In this document: positions 48,378 through 59,362 of the stretch, one piece after another | How positions within the stretch are numbered: the first letter of the stretch is position 1 | Layout of the letters: each line of letters starts with the position of its first letter | NCBI GenBank assembly: GCA_037576215.1 | Contig: JBANDB010000004.1 | Location: forward strand, 1,426,001-1,490,000 | Source: Armillaria gallica | Lineage: Eukaryota > Basidiomycota > Agaricomycetes > Agaricales > Physalacriaceae | Reading direction: 5' to 3' | DNA length: 64,000 nt | Position numbers and translations under genes: made by a program | The notes under the pieces: model-generated | What the model saw: only the letters and a program-made list of their open reading frames with translations | What the model was told of the DNA's origin: nothing | Databases searched by the model: none

Positions 48378-49869
48378 TTATGCAGGGAGCCTTTGGGCAT
48401 CTCTCTCTCGTTCTCTCGCTTCATGATTAGATGCCTCCAGCCTCCCCAAGGTCGTCTTGATTCTGTCCACGTGAACCTCGGGTGGAATGGAAGATCCCGA
48501 CGGTGCCGGTTTAGCAACACGCTCTCGGAGAGCTGCAGTATTTCCTTTCATAACATGCAGCATATGCAGTGCGGAGGAGACATGCTGTCGAGCTGTCTGT
48601 ATATCCTCACCTATGCCGTCGAGAATTAACAGCCCACAATCATACACTAGTCCCCATACTATCCCGCCCCTGTCGGCGGGCACTTCCAAAGTCTCTCTGA
48701 CGATGGTGTCGCGGATGACGAAGTGATTCCCCTCTAGATACGCAAGGTTCTTCAACCGTGCTTCGGTTTTGAGAATGAGGATCTCTGTTATTTGCGACAG
48801 CATGTCCATGGTTTCACTGAACATCTTCAGGATCATTTCATCTGAAGAAGAACTTGACGACCACGGAATGAGTTTGTGGAGAGAATATTGCGCATCTTTC
48901 ATGCGCGATCCCTCAATAGTATTCAGTGAGTGATTATCGGCAGCCACAATGCTGAGTGCAGGTGTATCAGGACTTGAAAGCAACACATGTACGACATAAA
49001 TAAATTAGCTCACCGATCAACTGCATCTTGCACATTAAAAATAAGTATTTCCAGCTCTATAGCGGTCTCTTTGGCTGCTCCGATGAAGTTTGACAGCAGG
49101 TTGCTGAAATGCTCGTTGTTCTCGTGATTGGTATCGTGAATGAAGATGTGGAGGTCTGACACACCCCTCTCTGCTATTTTAATACCTGAAGAGAGCAGGG
49201 AAACATGAACAAAGTCATCTAGCAATTGTTCAAAAGTGCTTTGAATCTCCACAAGCGCCGAAAAGTCGGCGTGCTTGGGAACACGTGTATGATGTGCACA
49301 AAGCGATGTATGGGATATGCCGGAGATGAAACAGAGTGGCTGAACAACTACCTGCAGAGCATCGGATGTTTTCCCAAACAAGGAAGCTAGCGCCCATAGG
49401 AATGCGAGAAAACAGAGGGGTCTTCTGGGTAAACGGACAGTTTGGTGCCAGACGACATTCAGAGTGTACCAAAAGGTAAAGAATACGCCTTTCAGTATTC
49501 CCTCAAACGACGGTGGGTCATCAAAAGATTCAGCAGCATGTCGACGGCGTCGTTGTCGTCGAATTTCCTCATGGGTGCGACGTTTCTTTCGGGAACAGAA
49601 ACGAGAGGTGCTAGATGCATTCTTACGCATCGCTGCAGGCCCTCTGCTGATATGCGAAAGGGACTCCGGGGCCTCGGTTGTGGCTGGAGGTGTTTCCTCT
49701 GCAGTGGCGTCACGGCCGTCGTCCTCCCATTCCTGATCATCCTCCAGGAGACTATCGGCCTAGGTACAAGAATAGAGAAAGTAAGCAGGTAAGTATTTAG
49801 GCGGCTTGGAGAGAAATTTACCAGGAAACTGACCTTGGGCACGGTCCTGAGGGACATACCAGTCGACAT
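48378..49869 (-). CDS. Single-pass membrane protein, 451 residues, unknown family
   Basis: Three exons: 49834-49869 (MSTGMSLRTVPK), 49014-49759 and 48378-48951. Introns are 74 bp (GTCAGT...CCTAG) and 62 bp (GTGAGC...CTCAG). Frame is kept across both and total length divides by three. Residues ~13-55 are acidic (LLEDDQEWEDDGRD), followed by a basic run (RKKRR...RRQRRRR) at ~69-86 and a hydrophobic segment LCFLAFLWALASLF at ~126-139. The C-terminal ~300 residues look helical (ALVEIQSTFEQLLDDFVH, MFSETMDMLSQITEILILK, RIKTTLGRLEASNHEARERE). I know of no function. It is convergent with the F-box gene. Exon 1 is the least certain part. Confidence 0.7.
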
Positions 49870-49939
49870 GAGAATGAAAAGAGCTGTGACCTTTGTGACC
49901 TATCTGGCGAAGAACATGAGTTGAAGTGTTGCGTCATAC

Positions 49940-51560
49940 CTTATCACGGATTCTCCTGTCGATCTGATTCAGAGAAAGTAGGCGAGAAAGCTAAACTTGA
50001 GCCACGCGGACCAATGCTTTGAAAATTCAAATAACAGCTGACAGCTTTAAGACTAGGCCGCCATGCTTTCACATAACGACCACATTGATATTCCCAGCGA
50101 TAAGCCATCATTAGAGTTAGGCGCCCAAAACTTGTCGTGAACGACAATGATCTCCGTAATAGTCATCCAATAACTGTAACGCTGGACGTTTCTTATTGCT
50201 ATGTCAATACACTGCTTGCCGTTGAACACAGATAACGGGACGAACTATTATCAGCAGCGCTTTCTATTCAATATAATATTCCCACTATACCCACCCAGCA
50301 TCAATCTGAGTAGCGCCCATCTCACAGAAGGCACCGCAATGGAAGATGACCAGAATACACTTGCCCGTCCCCTCTTCGATTTGACGCCACTGGTGTATCG
50401 GCCCATTGCATTATGACATATGGCTTTGAACAGTGCGCGTGGAAGGACGAGTGTGATTACATTAGAGCCATTGTATATAGTCTGAGAGCGAGACGAAGAG
50501 GATGTGCGGGAAAGAAATCAATCGAGGGAAGAGCATTATCGAAAGAAGTGTACCCTAGGAGGCCTCGCTCGTCCAGATCCTTGTATCCAGAGATTGCTTG
50601 TAGCCAGCGAAGAAGATAACCATATCATTTGAAAGCAGGTCTCCCCTCGACGTCCCGGTTCTGTAACAGATCAATGATGTCAACACGACAGATCAGGAAC
50701 GATGAAGCAGGACTCACAAATTCTGATTGGACAGCTCCATACCACTTAACGCTATCACATGGTAACCTCCCCTCCTACCTGAACTGATCATTTCAATCAG
50801 ACCTCCATCAGTCGTGTTCCCTTCCGAGGAAATACCCATCATGAATTTCAGGAATTAGTTGTGAAGGAGTATAATCATCCTAATTGATACACGAAAATAT
50901 CAGTGCGAGATCATACCCCACCGCTGTCTTGTTATCTAGGGGATGAAGTGAGTACAACTTAGGAAATGCACGAATATTAGTACACACCTGCCAGATACCT
51001 CACGAAGATACATTCAACCCAATGGCAACTCGTGCGAGTCTACAGCAACCAACGTTGATAAAAATGAGCGATATCTTCTGCGTCTTCTTGTATAGCTCTC
51101 AGTCGTAGGCGTGAGTCTGCATCGAGGACCATAGCGATTCTAAAGGCGACGTCTAAGCGTGAACCAATTGTCAATGGTTGTAGCGACGTTGTCCAGTCTG
51201 AATATTTACCGAGCAATCAAATCTTCTGGTACATATGGTTTATGGGAACACGGATCTGTTTGTCCTCGCATAGACATTCCAACACTTCTGTAACCGAAAG
51301 TCTACCCTCCGATAGCAATTCTCCATGCATACACTTCGTTTGTCGTCTCGCGAGTCGCTATGTTGCAAGACCGAGAACATACGCGTTTGAAATACAAAGC
51401 TGGTAGTTGAGAGTGTGTTCGAAGGTAGTTTGCCGGATGTTGTTTCTTTCCTGATTAACCGAATAGCAGACGGATACTCGAGGATGGCAGGTGGTCATGA
51501 ATGTTGATGGAGGAACTTGGAAGCCGGTTTCGCCACATGCCGCACGTCCCGGCATCAAGT
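49940..51560 (-). pseudogene. Block B/C relic, reversed copy near HET6
   Basis: Reverse-complement copy of the decayed multi-exon relic. Minus-strand pieces include KFWAPNSNDGLSLG (about 50,085-50,125) and QAISGYKDLDERGLLGYTSF (about 50,550-50,610), which align with 3,595 and 3,170 in copy 1. Stops and shifts separate them. No gene is supported on the plus strand. Confidence 0.4.
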
Positions 51561-52430
51561 TCTGATATGACGGCCAACGTTGGAAAGACGCAAAAAGAAG
51601 CAAACAGAAGTTTAATGTCTGTGGTAGTCGGAGGTGAGAGTCGCGTCGAAGAAGTTGCGAAGTCAAGGTGAGCAAGACGGCAAATTCGGTCCGACAGCCG
51701 GTTCGAGGTCATCGGACCGATTTCGGCTAATTCGGGGCCTTGGCTCTTCTCCTCCTTCCTTCCAAGACTGCCGTTGTCTTGTATATAACGTGCTCTTTGG
51801 CTGTCATTTTCTGGAGGAACATTCTGTGGTTCAACGAGTGCGGGACACGACGGCCAACCTGGCTTTTTTTAAGGATGTCTCTGGCAAAATACCAAACCAC
51901 AGGGCCTTCTGCAGAAATCGTCGAGATGGACGTTGCGCCGCCCTCGTTTCCACGAATATCCGACTCTCAGCGATTGTTCATTCTCTGCTACTCAGACAAG
52001 TGACATCTTGATGACGATTTAGGAGGACCGTCAAGTAGCAACTGGGAGATATTGTTGCTGGTGGTGCTCATAGCCGTTATGGTCGATTTGGTGAGTCGCT
52101 CGATCCAGTTTTCTAGCACGCCGTAGCTTATGATGTCGAGCAGGAGAAAGACATAAAGACGTGCTCACGAGTCAGTCCGTTTTCAACACTGGCGCCAATA
52201 ACCGTAAGGTGTCCTTTTGCTCTGAGTTTATCCCGCTGATTTTTCTGCGCATTTTGCGGGAAAGTAGCACCAAAATGGAGCATGTCTATCGACGTCGCGA
52301 CCACCGGACAGCGAGTTTTAGGTGGCGGAAGCTAAGACCCAGACGTTCCGGTTGCCCGTGCGTCCTATTCATGGTTCTTTTTTAAAAATTCTATTGAGCT
52401 CGTTTCCTTACAGGTACTATCAACGTAGTT
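51561..52430 (-). repeat. Duplicated block A, reversed second copy (partial)
   Basis: Reverse complement of the 5' part of block A: GAGTCGCTCGATCC near 52,090, GACGTGCTCACGAGTCAGTC near 52,157 and CTTTTGCTCTGAGTT near 52,214 match the opposite strand of A1-A3. It is shorter than the left-arm copies. No gene. Confidence 0.6.
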
Positions 52431-53799
52431 AATATGTTGCAACGATAAAAGGACCATCTAGGATTCCATGACCAACCTTGGAATTCCCACCTCCTCTCCC
52501 ATCTTATCTATCTCGTTCAGTTCACGTTCACTTCCGCGTACGATACTCCGGTCTTTCTCCATCCCAAGATTTTGGCCATCAGCACCGTCGGCCCTCGACT
52601 TAGGACTGCCTCCAGGCCTAGATCCCGACTTTCTTTAATGGCCTAGTTGTCGTCCAATCCCAGAACGAGTCTCATCTTCTCCGACTACCGTTTTTCTATG
52701 GTTATGTTCTCTCCAGACTCTGTCGGCCATTATCCCATCCTGCTCGTGCGCATACGTGAAGACGAATCTCCGCGTAGGCAAGGCGTCCGGCCGGGTATTC
52801 TTTAGGTGTCTAATTTCATTGCGGTTGCGGAAATATCACTGTTGAAGAGCTCCCCAGCTAGCGATGAATAGTTCACCACAAAGGAGAGAGGTCGCATCAT
52901 CAACCCTTCGAATTTTCCAAGTGGTACTTTCGTGGCGTCGAACCAATGTCGAGGGATCGGTTTTGATCTCCAAGTTGCTGCATTGTACGTACTATCCGCC
53001 TGATCATTGTTTGTAATATCAATCTTCCCATGTAGACGTGCTCTGCCAAATATCGCCCGCTTCGGATGTCAAAGCCTTCGGCAGTCCAGCCCTATCGGGC
53101 AATCGTCACTGAAGCTACCGAGTACGCTCCTGTATGTTTTTGTCGGCTTCATTCCTCTCTGTCACTTCCCACCATGTCTCCCTTCCGACCACCGATTTTT
53201 CTATGATTATGCTTTCTCCAGGATCTGTCGTCCATTATCCCATCCTGCTCGTACGTATATATGAAGACAAATCTCCGCGTAGGGGGGAATTAGGGTCGAT
53301 CTAGCGTGGTCTATTATCATCTCAATCTATCTGCTTGAATTATCACCCTTTGAACTCGTGATGCGTTCATCAGGATGGAGTAAGATGAATGAGATTTATT
53401 CGGAGCTCCGCAAGCAAAAATAACTCGGCACCGGGTAGTGAAGCGTGATGAACGGAGAGGTCAAAAAGCCTTACTTAGCGCCCGAATAATAGTGCCCACT
53501 TGTTACTTAGTGAAATCAATGGTGGTTTGTTCTTCCCATTCATGTTGTTAAGGGTGCGTGCAACTCATTCTCTGCAACTCTTCAGGTAGATATGTGTCGT
53601 TCAAATTCCTGGATATTTCGGTACTGAATGGGGATCTAGCGCTCCATGATGTGATGGAAATGTATATCTCTCATATAGCATCCGAGGGGCGTAAACATAC
53701 GCTAACGATTGCTGGAAATGCGATTCGGTGACGTAGCGGAATTATATAAGCTTCGTGGTACTATCCCGATGTGAGCGTGGTAATACGCATCATGCTCCG
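52431..53799 (-). repeat. Duplicated block D, reversed second copy
   Basis: Reverse complement of D1/D2. The frame ...YVKTNLRVGKASGRVFFRC (about 52,750-52,810) matches other D copies. 53,290-53,680 is the ~0.45-kb sub-repeat. Near 53,160-53,290 about 120 bp of the block (TTTTTCTATG.TTATG and CCATTATCCCATCCTGCTCG) is repeated from 52,690-52,760, an internal rearrangement. Confidence 0.55.
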
Positions 53800-53933
53800 A
53801 CCGAATGCTGATGGTTGTGATGCACTTCAATGGGGCCAACAATTCCTACCGCGGTGACGAGGCACCTCAATCCTCCGCTCAGTAACCATTCATCTTCGCA
53901 TCCTCATTCCGCTAAGACTCAGGGAAAGTCAAA
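53800..53933 (+). promoter_or_regulatory. Conserved block upstream of HET6
   Basis: This contains the boxes shared with HET1 and HET2: ATGCTGATGGTTGTGATGCA, GGCACCTCAATCCTCCGCTC and GGGAAAGTCAAAATGG at the start codon. A possible core promoter; no factor is assigned. Confidence 0.35.
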
Positions 53934-55719
53934 ATGGATGAGAAGGGATGGTACGAACGTTATAAACGGACTGACGTAGACAAGGAATTTGAGCATGCGC
54001 AGGTAAGCCTACAATAAAGCGAAAGTACAGGTAGAAAGTAACGTGCTTTAGTACGCGAAGATATATCGCAAGTATGAGAGTCTCGCTGAGGTGACCCTCT
54101 CCGCCTTCACCGAGACTGGTCAACCAGAACCATCTATTCCAGTGCCGAAGCAGAAGTCCTACACAGGTAGGAAGCCCGTCATATCCTCCTCTGTTGCCGA
54201 CACTCTCTGTTCCAAGCTCGGCGTTGTTGGGATCCTAGAGAAGCTGAACATTATCCTCGGCACATCATACACCCTCGAAATGCGTTCCTTACGCTCTCTC
54301 CTTGAAGCCTACATCATCAAGGACTACGACTTTGGCACCGCCTTTAGTTATCTTCGCCCAGTTTGGTATAATGACTTGAGCGACGTCAAAAACAAGCTAC
54401 ACACCCGCGAGGCGTGGGATCAGCAGATGAGGCATGACGTACTTGTAAATAACAAGATCGTCAGTCCCCTACTACCCCCTCGACGCGTCTGGGATCTGTT
54501 CAGCAACCGGGTGGCGCCATGGTGGGTTGCAAGCAAGTATCCATGGGCAATATCACACGCGTGGATGAAAGAACGGGATCGCGTGGATGTACATACACCC
54601 ATCAACGGATGCGAATGGCCCGTGCCGATGCCGCGGGATGTGAACCTCGATCTGATCCGCATTGAGATGCTGAACAACGGCGTGCAGTATGCATGGTTAG
54701 ATGTACTCTGTTTGAGACAGGTGGGCGGACAGCGGGAGGACTTGCGTGCGGAAGAGTGGAAGGTGGATGTGCCCACCATCGGACGAGTATATCACATGGC
54801 ATATAGGCGGGTGGTTTGCTACCTCAGTGGACTGGGTCGTCCTTTTAGTTTGAATGAGAACGACTTGGAGAGTGATACATACTGGTTTAGACGGGCGTGG
54901 ACGTTGCAGGAGGCCCGACGCGGTATGATCATTGGCGGGGATACAGGAAATGACAGATTTATAGAAAAGGAAATACGGACGACGGTTGAGAATCGACTTG
55001 CATCGCTGGAGGAGGGTGCGAATTGGATTGGCATGCCTGTGTTTATTGCCCTGTTAGAGATGCAGAAGCGGGTGTCGACGAATCCTTTGGATAGGGTGGC
55101 AGGGTTGTCTTATCTGCTGTGCATGGGTGGAATACCAGCGTACTGCGCAGCACAGTCTGAAGAGGAAGCCTGGATGGGACTGGTCGACAAGATGGCTATA
55201 CCACCTAGGCAGGACTTGTTCTTCCTGTATCCTCAACCTGGGAACGGAAACATGTTTTGGCGACCATCATGGAAGCAAGCCATGGATGGGGTGTTACCAC
55301 CGCCACAGCTCAGTGGCCGTGATAGTGACTGGCATGGGCTTACGAAAGCGAAAGATGCTGATAGGTGGGATGGACCCTGTATAGAATCAGGCTATGTGCG
55401 GGGATTGTCCCAAGGATCACCGGAGGAGAACTACCGCCAGGGAGAATTGATCGTCGAAGATACCACAGGCGCCAAACATACGTTCAAGATAGTTGCCGAT
55501 CATCAGCACCCAATACCGGAGGGCTTATATGCCCTCGTAGGCACCCCCTCATATGATCATCGGAAGAGACTCCAAAAGCAGCAATTCTGGGTTGCTGGGC
55601 AAAGACTTCCGGGACAGATGTTTAAGAAAGTTTCCGTGTTCCAGATCCCGAAGAAGAAGGACGTGAAGAGACTGCACAAACTGGGAGTCACTACAAATAC
55701 TATAACTTTTCTTGCATGA
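53934..55719 (+). CDS. HET-domain protein, copy HET6 (intact)
   Basis: A two-exon gene of 578 residues. Exon 1 (53934-54002) gives MDEKGWYERYKRTDVDKEFE and three more residues. A 49-bp phase-0 intron (54003-54051) follows, then exon 2 (54052-55719). HET motifs PWAISHAW, YAWLDVLCLRQ, KVDVPTIGRVY and RRAWTLQE are present, then MQKRVSTNPLDRVAGLSYLL. The frame is uninterrupted. This copy, on the plus strand, is closer to HET1 and HET2 than to HET3 or HET4, so the inverted arm is not older than the left arm. The 3' flank to about 55,830 is shared with the 3' flanks of HET1 and HET2. Its role is inferred from the domain only. Confidence 0.9.
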
Positions 55720-55799
55720 CGTGCACTTATCATAGCACTGATCCATGACCCCGCTGCATGAAGATATCTCCTATAGTCGATGATGAAAGAAATAATACT

Positions 55800-58500
55800 C
55801 TCATCGTTTTTTACAGCCTGTTCATTTGCCGCGATCATCACATGCGATCTCGATCTCTAGTTTTGTAGACGTCCTCATCATCTCAGTGATCTCAGCACTA
55901 ATAGCTTTCATCTCTTGATCTCGCGTCCCTTTCCTCCACCGGTCGCCATAAGTCATGAGATTAAAGTGCTCCCGAATCTGTTTACAGTGATAGCAAAGAA
56001 ACAAGATTCCATAATGAGGATGGTGTGTGGTGTGTGTACCGGCGCAAGGTCCCAATCAGGAACGGCCGGGTCCACAGTCCTGACATGGCAAGCCATGGTA
56101 TTAGGCTAGAACATGCCGGCGGTAGGTAGGAACCTACCTACCGTCAGCAACACTTTAGAGAAAAGATGAGCAAAAACATACCGTTGAATTATGGGATGGC
56201 TTTCGCCATGCTCTACGCCATACTGAAGCCTTGAACAACAGATCTAAGTTCATCTATCGTCCATAACCAGGAGCCTGTGCGAAGAAGATGGGTACAAATC
56301 ACGGCGCCACTGAACTGCCGGCTTACCTCCTAGCGCTAAACCACCATCAGAGTCAGGCGCCCAAAAGGTTCCGTGAGACAGTGAGGAAACGGCCATGATT
56401 GTCTTCTCGTTGCCCTAAAGCTGGACGTCTGTATGATTCCACGTGAATACATTCATTTCTTTCGTTGAACGTGCATAGTGAGGACAAACCTTTCTGGTGC
56501 GAATAATCTCATTATATGTGCCAAATTACCACTGTGACGAAAGATGAAAGACGGTTCCGTCTTTGATTTGTGGCCCATTGATATATCAGTCTAAAACCAA
56601 AACACGTATCTCTAAACGGAAAGGCAAACGTGATTTCATCCGAGCCATGTATATCGTTGGTCAGCAGGACGAAGAGGTCTACGGAAAAGAAGTCAGTCGA
56701 GCGAAGAGAATCATCAAAAGGAACGTACTCGAGCAGTGCATTCTCATCGAGATCTTGGTACCCAGAGATCGCTTGTTTCACCCTGGGTAGCGACCCACCA
56801 CAGTGGAAAAGACAAAAATCTTCGCATATCCATCGATGATGAGTGTCTGTAAGAGATGAGGTGAATGCGCTGAACAGATAACAATGGTGGAAAACTCATG
56901 AACCTCCGTTTGGCCAGCTCCGGACCATGTCAACAACGCTACCGTATAGCAACCTCCCTCCTACCCGCAGCGACCATCTCAAACTAGCGTTCGTCGCTCG
57001 CCTGCACTCCAATGGAGAGACCGAACTTCCAGGGAATAGTCAAGGCTAACGTTGTACATATCAAGAAGAGAATGTACGGGGAAGTTTAATTGAGCACCTA
57101 CTTATTATTTTCTCAGTGGTCTGTCTACGACGTTATCCATGGACTGTGCAAGGGGAATGTCGTTTGAAAACGCCAAGTAGCGGATCAACGGGAGAACTCC
57201 ATTCGAAATTTTCAATTGGCCGGTCCCGGTGCAGATAAAGTCACCTGCTTGAATCTGGCGAACAGTCCAAGAGGACCTTGAAAGGCTGGTCAGTCTAGAT
57301 CATCTCCCATTGACGTACTCTCTTCGCTTGTTGATGGATTCGTGTACGACCATAAGGTGGGAAGGGCGTGATGCTCAAAATGTTTTGGCAGTAAATGGAG
57401 AGAGGCCGTCATCAATGAAGATATCGACGATCACCACCCTAGGGAAGCGCCTGGGCGCAGCTGAGCCAAGCGGCATGAAATCGAATGAACTCACCGCTGC
57501 CTGCGACAGTACGAGGAGAGTTTAGCTGGATGGACTGAAGACGGTTAATATTTTCTAACGTCGGAAAATTTGGACACTCGACGAAGAGTGTATTTCTTAA
57601 CAGTGGGAGACAGGGTACAAAATGAATTCGGGAATCTTCGTACCCAGGTTATGATATAATGAAATGGAGGAGGTTAAGTGGAAACGAAGTATATGCACGA
57701 TTAACCCGGTATCGTAGCCTTCCTTCCTGTAAAGCCTTGCACACGTCTTCATGATTCTCATTCATAGGTGTGAGTCTGTATTGAGGACCGAAGCACTTCC
57801 AAAGGTGGCATATAGAGACCTGCGAAGAGTTCTATGAATTGAATGTTGAAATGGTGAGGGAATGTTCGCTGAGTAATGGGATGTTCCTGTACAGATAGGC
57901 AGCTAAACCCCTCGAGCGAGGAATGCACGTACTTGCTTCTCACTTGGCAGGCTCCGGTAGAATAAAGGGGGCAAGGCGACCGAAGTCAAGGTGGCGACAC
58001 GCTGGAGTCTTTCAAGACGATATTGCAGCAGCTGGAAATCCGGTCAGACGCCTTGTAGAAATACGGTAAGCAAATGAAAGCGTGATGAGTAAAGCTTCAT
58101 GCGCATCGTACTTCCATGGATAGAAGGATGCCCTCCAATAGTAATTCTCTACACACCAGCTTCGCTTCTCGATGTGCCAATGCCAGGTTGCAATACTGAG
58201 AAACTACGTGTTTGAAACACAAGGCCGCCAAAAGACAGGTCGTTGGAAGGCTGTAGTAGTCGGCCAGACGTTTCTTTCGTGCTTGACCGTTAATGGAAGG
58301 CGGAAAATCGAGGATAGCAGGCGGTCATGATTGTCCATTCCGAAGGCAAAACATTCGGCAGATCTTGGCATTAAGTTCGGATCATGTGCCGCCTCTCGGA
58401 CATTTTTACTGATTTGTCCGGTGCTCACTGCTAGAGAAAAAACAGAGCACCAATGCTCTATTCATCATAGTAGAGTCAATTGTCCAGCGTCCGGCCCTCC
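55800..58500 (-). pseudogene. Block B/C relic, reversed copy after HET6
   Basis: The most readable relic copy. On the minus strand: FDFMPLGSAAPRRFPRVVIV (about 57,495-57,435), QLKISNGVL (about 57,205), KQAISGYQDLDENALLEYV then PFDDSLRSTDFFSVD (56,781-56,680), YINGPQIKDGTVFHL (about 56,585-56,540) and HGTFWAPDSDGGLALGG (about 56,375-56,325). At least three stops interrupt (for example TGA near 57,378). The longest piece is the 89-codon frame at 56,512-56,781. The palindrome TAGGTAGGAACCTACCTA lies near 56,125. Family not recognised. Confidence 0.5.
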
Positions 58501-58530
58501 ATCCATCAATCTCTATCATGCCTGCCATGC

Positions 58531-58949
58531 CAAGGGGGTACCGGACCGTCAAGCAGGAACACCCGGTTGGTCGGTCGGTCGGCTCGATGGGGACTAAAAA
58601 AAAATTCTCTATCGTTTTTTTTTCAGACTTTTGGGGGTAATTCCTGTCATGCACACAGTCAAAACTGAATAAAATAAGTTCAACATTGCTTCTGACCTTT
58701 ACATATAGGCTCTGAAGTGTCTTGGTGATTTTGTGTCCCATGCGAAGGAATATGGTAGGTCAACACTGCCACCTATCGATGACGGCTATACCGGTAATGT
58801 TGGATTGCCGGTGGCGGTGCGCTTGCCAATACGGTATGTTTTGCACCAACTTAGTATGTTATTCCCACGGCGGTCGGTCGGTCGGCTGGCTGGGGCCTAA
58901 AAAAAGAAGTCGAGTGGATGTAGTTTTTTGCAATCCTCGGACCCCCTTG
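58531..58949. mobile_element. hAT-like MITE, copy 2
   Basis: A 419-bp non-coding element with termini CAAGGGGGTACCGG and, reversed, CAAGGGGGTCCGAGG, flanked by identical 8-bp duplications TGCCATGC (58523-58530 and 58950-58957). Its reverse complement aligns with the MITE in HET3: outer ends, CGACCGACCGACC boxes, GTG(A/G)GAATAA(T/C)AT near one box, and ACGGTCCG near the other. The interior differs and is shorter. Confidence 0.85.
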
Positions 58950-58957
58950 TGCCATGC

Positions 58958-59362
58958 TTCGTCGTCCCCTACTCATCACTCAATTGACCCTAGTGTTGGA
59001 ACTTGGTTGTTTATCCGCGTCTCATCATCGCGACCTGAATAGTCCTTCTTCGCAGGCTTCCATCATGGATTGTCTCACTGTGTACAAGAATCGTGAATTG
59101 TAGGATCGCTCTTTTTCATGGATAGATGTAGGTGGAGACTGTTTAAATTCCTGGTCTTCATACTGAACATATACATCTCACAGGACATGCAGATTCGCGA
59201 CGCCGCTCTTACTAGAGGCCAAGGGATGAGCGAGAGCATAGATGTTAACGCCAAGGGATATCTGCATGATCCGGCGATTGATGATGACATCATGACCTTC
59301 TTGTTTCTTTTTACCCATGTAGCGTCCCCTTGACTCTTCATCTGCAGTGATTATCCTGCACT
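58958..59362. other. Intergenic before the F-box duplicate
   Basis: No gene is supported. From about 59,210 the sequence (GATCCGGCGATTGATGATGA, CTTCTTGTTTC) is shared with the region before the intact F-box gene (about 46,840-46,890). Confidence 0.5.

Noticed and set aside
58531..58949. CGACCGACC boxes as a CRISPR or minisatellite
   Set aside because: There are only two boxes per element, at fixed places next to the termini, and no regular spacers.
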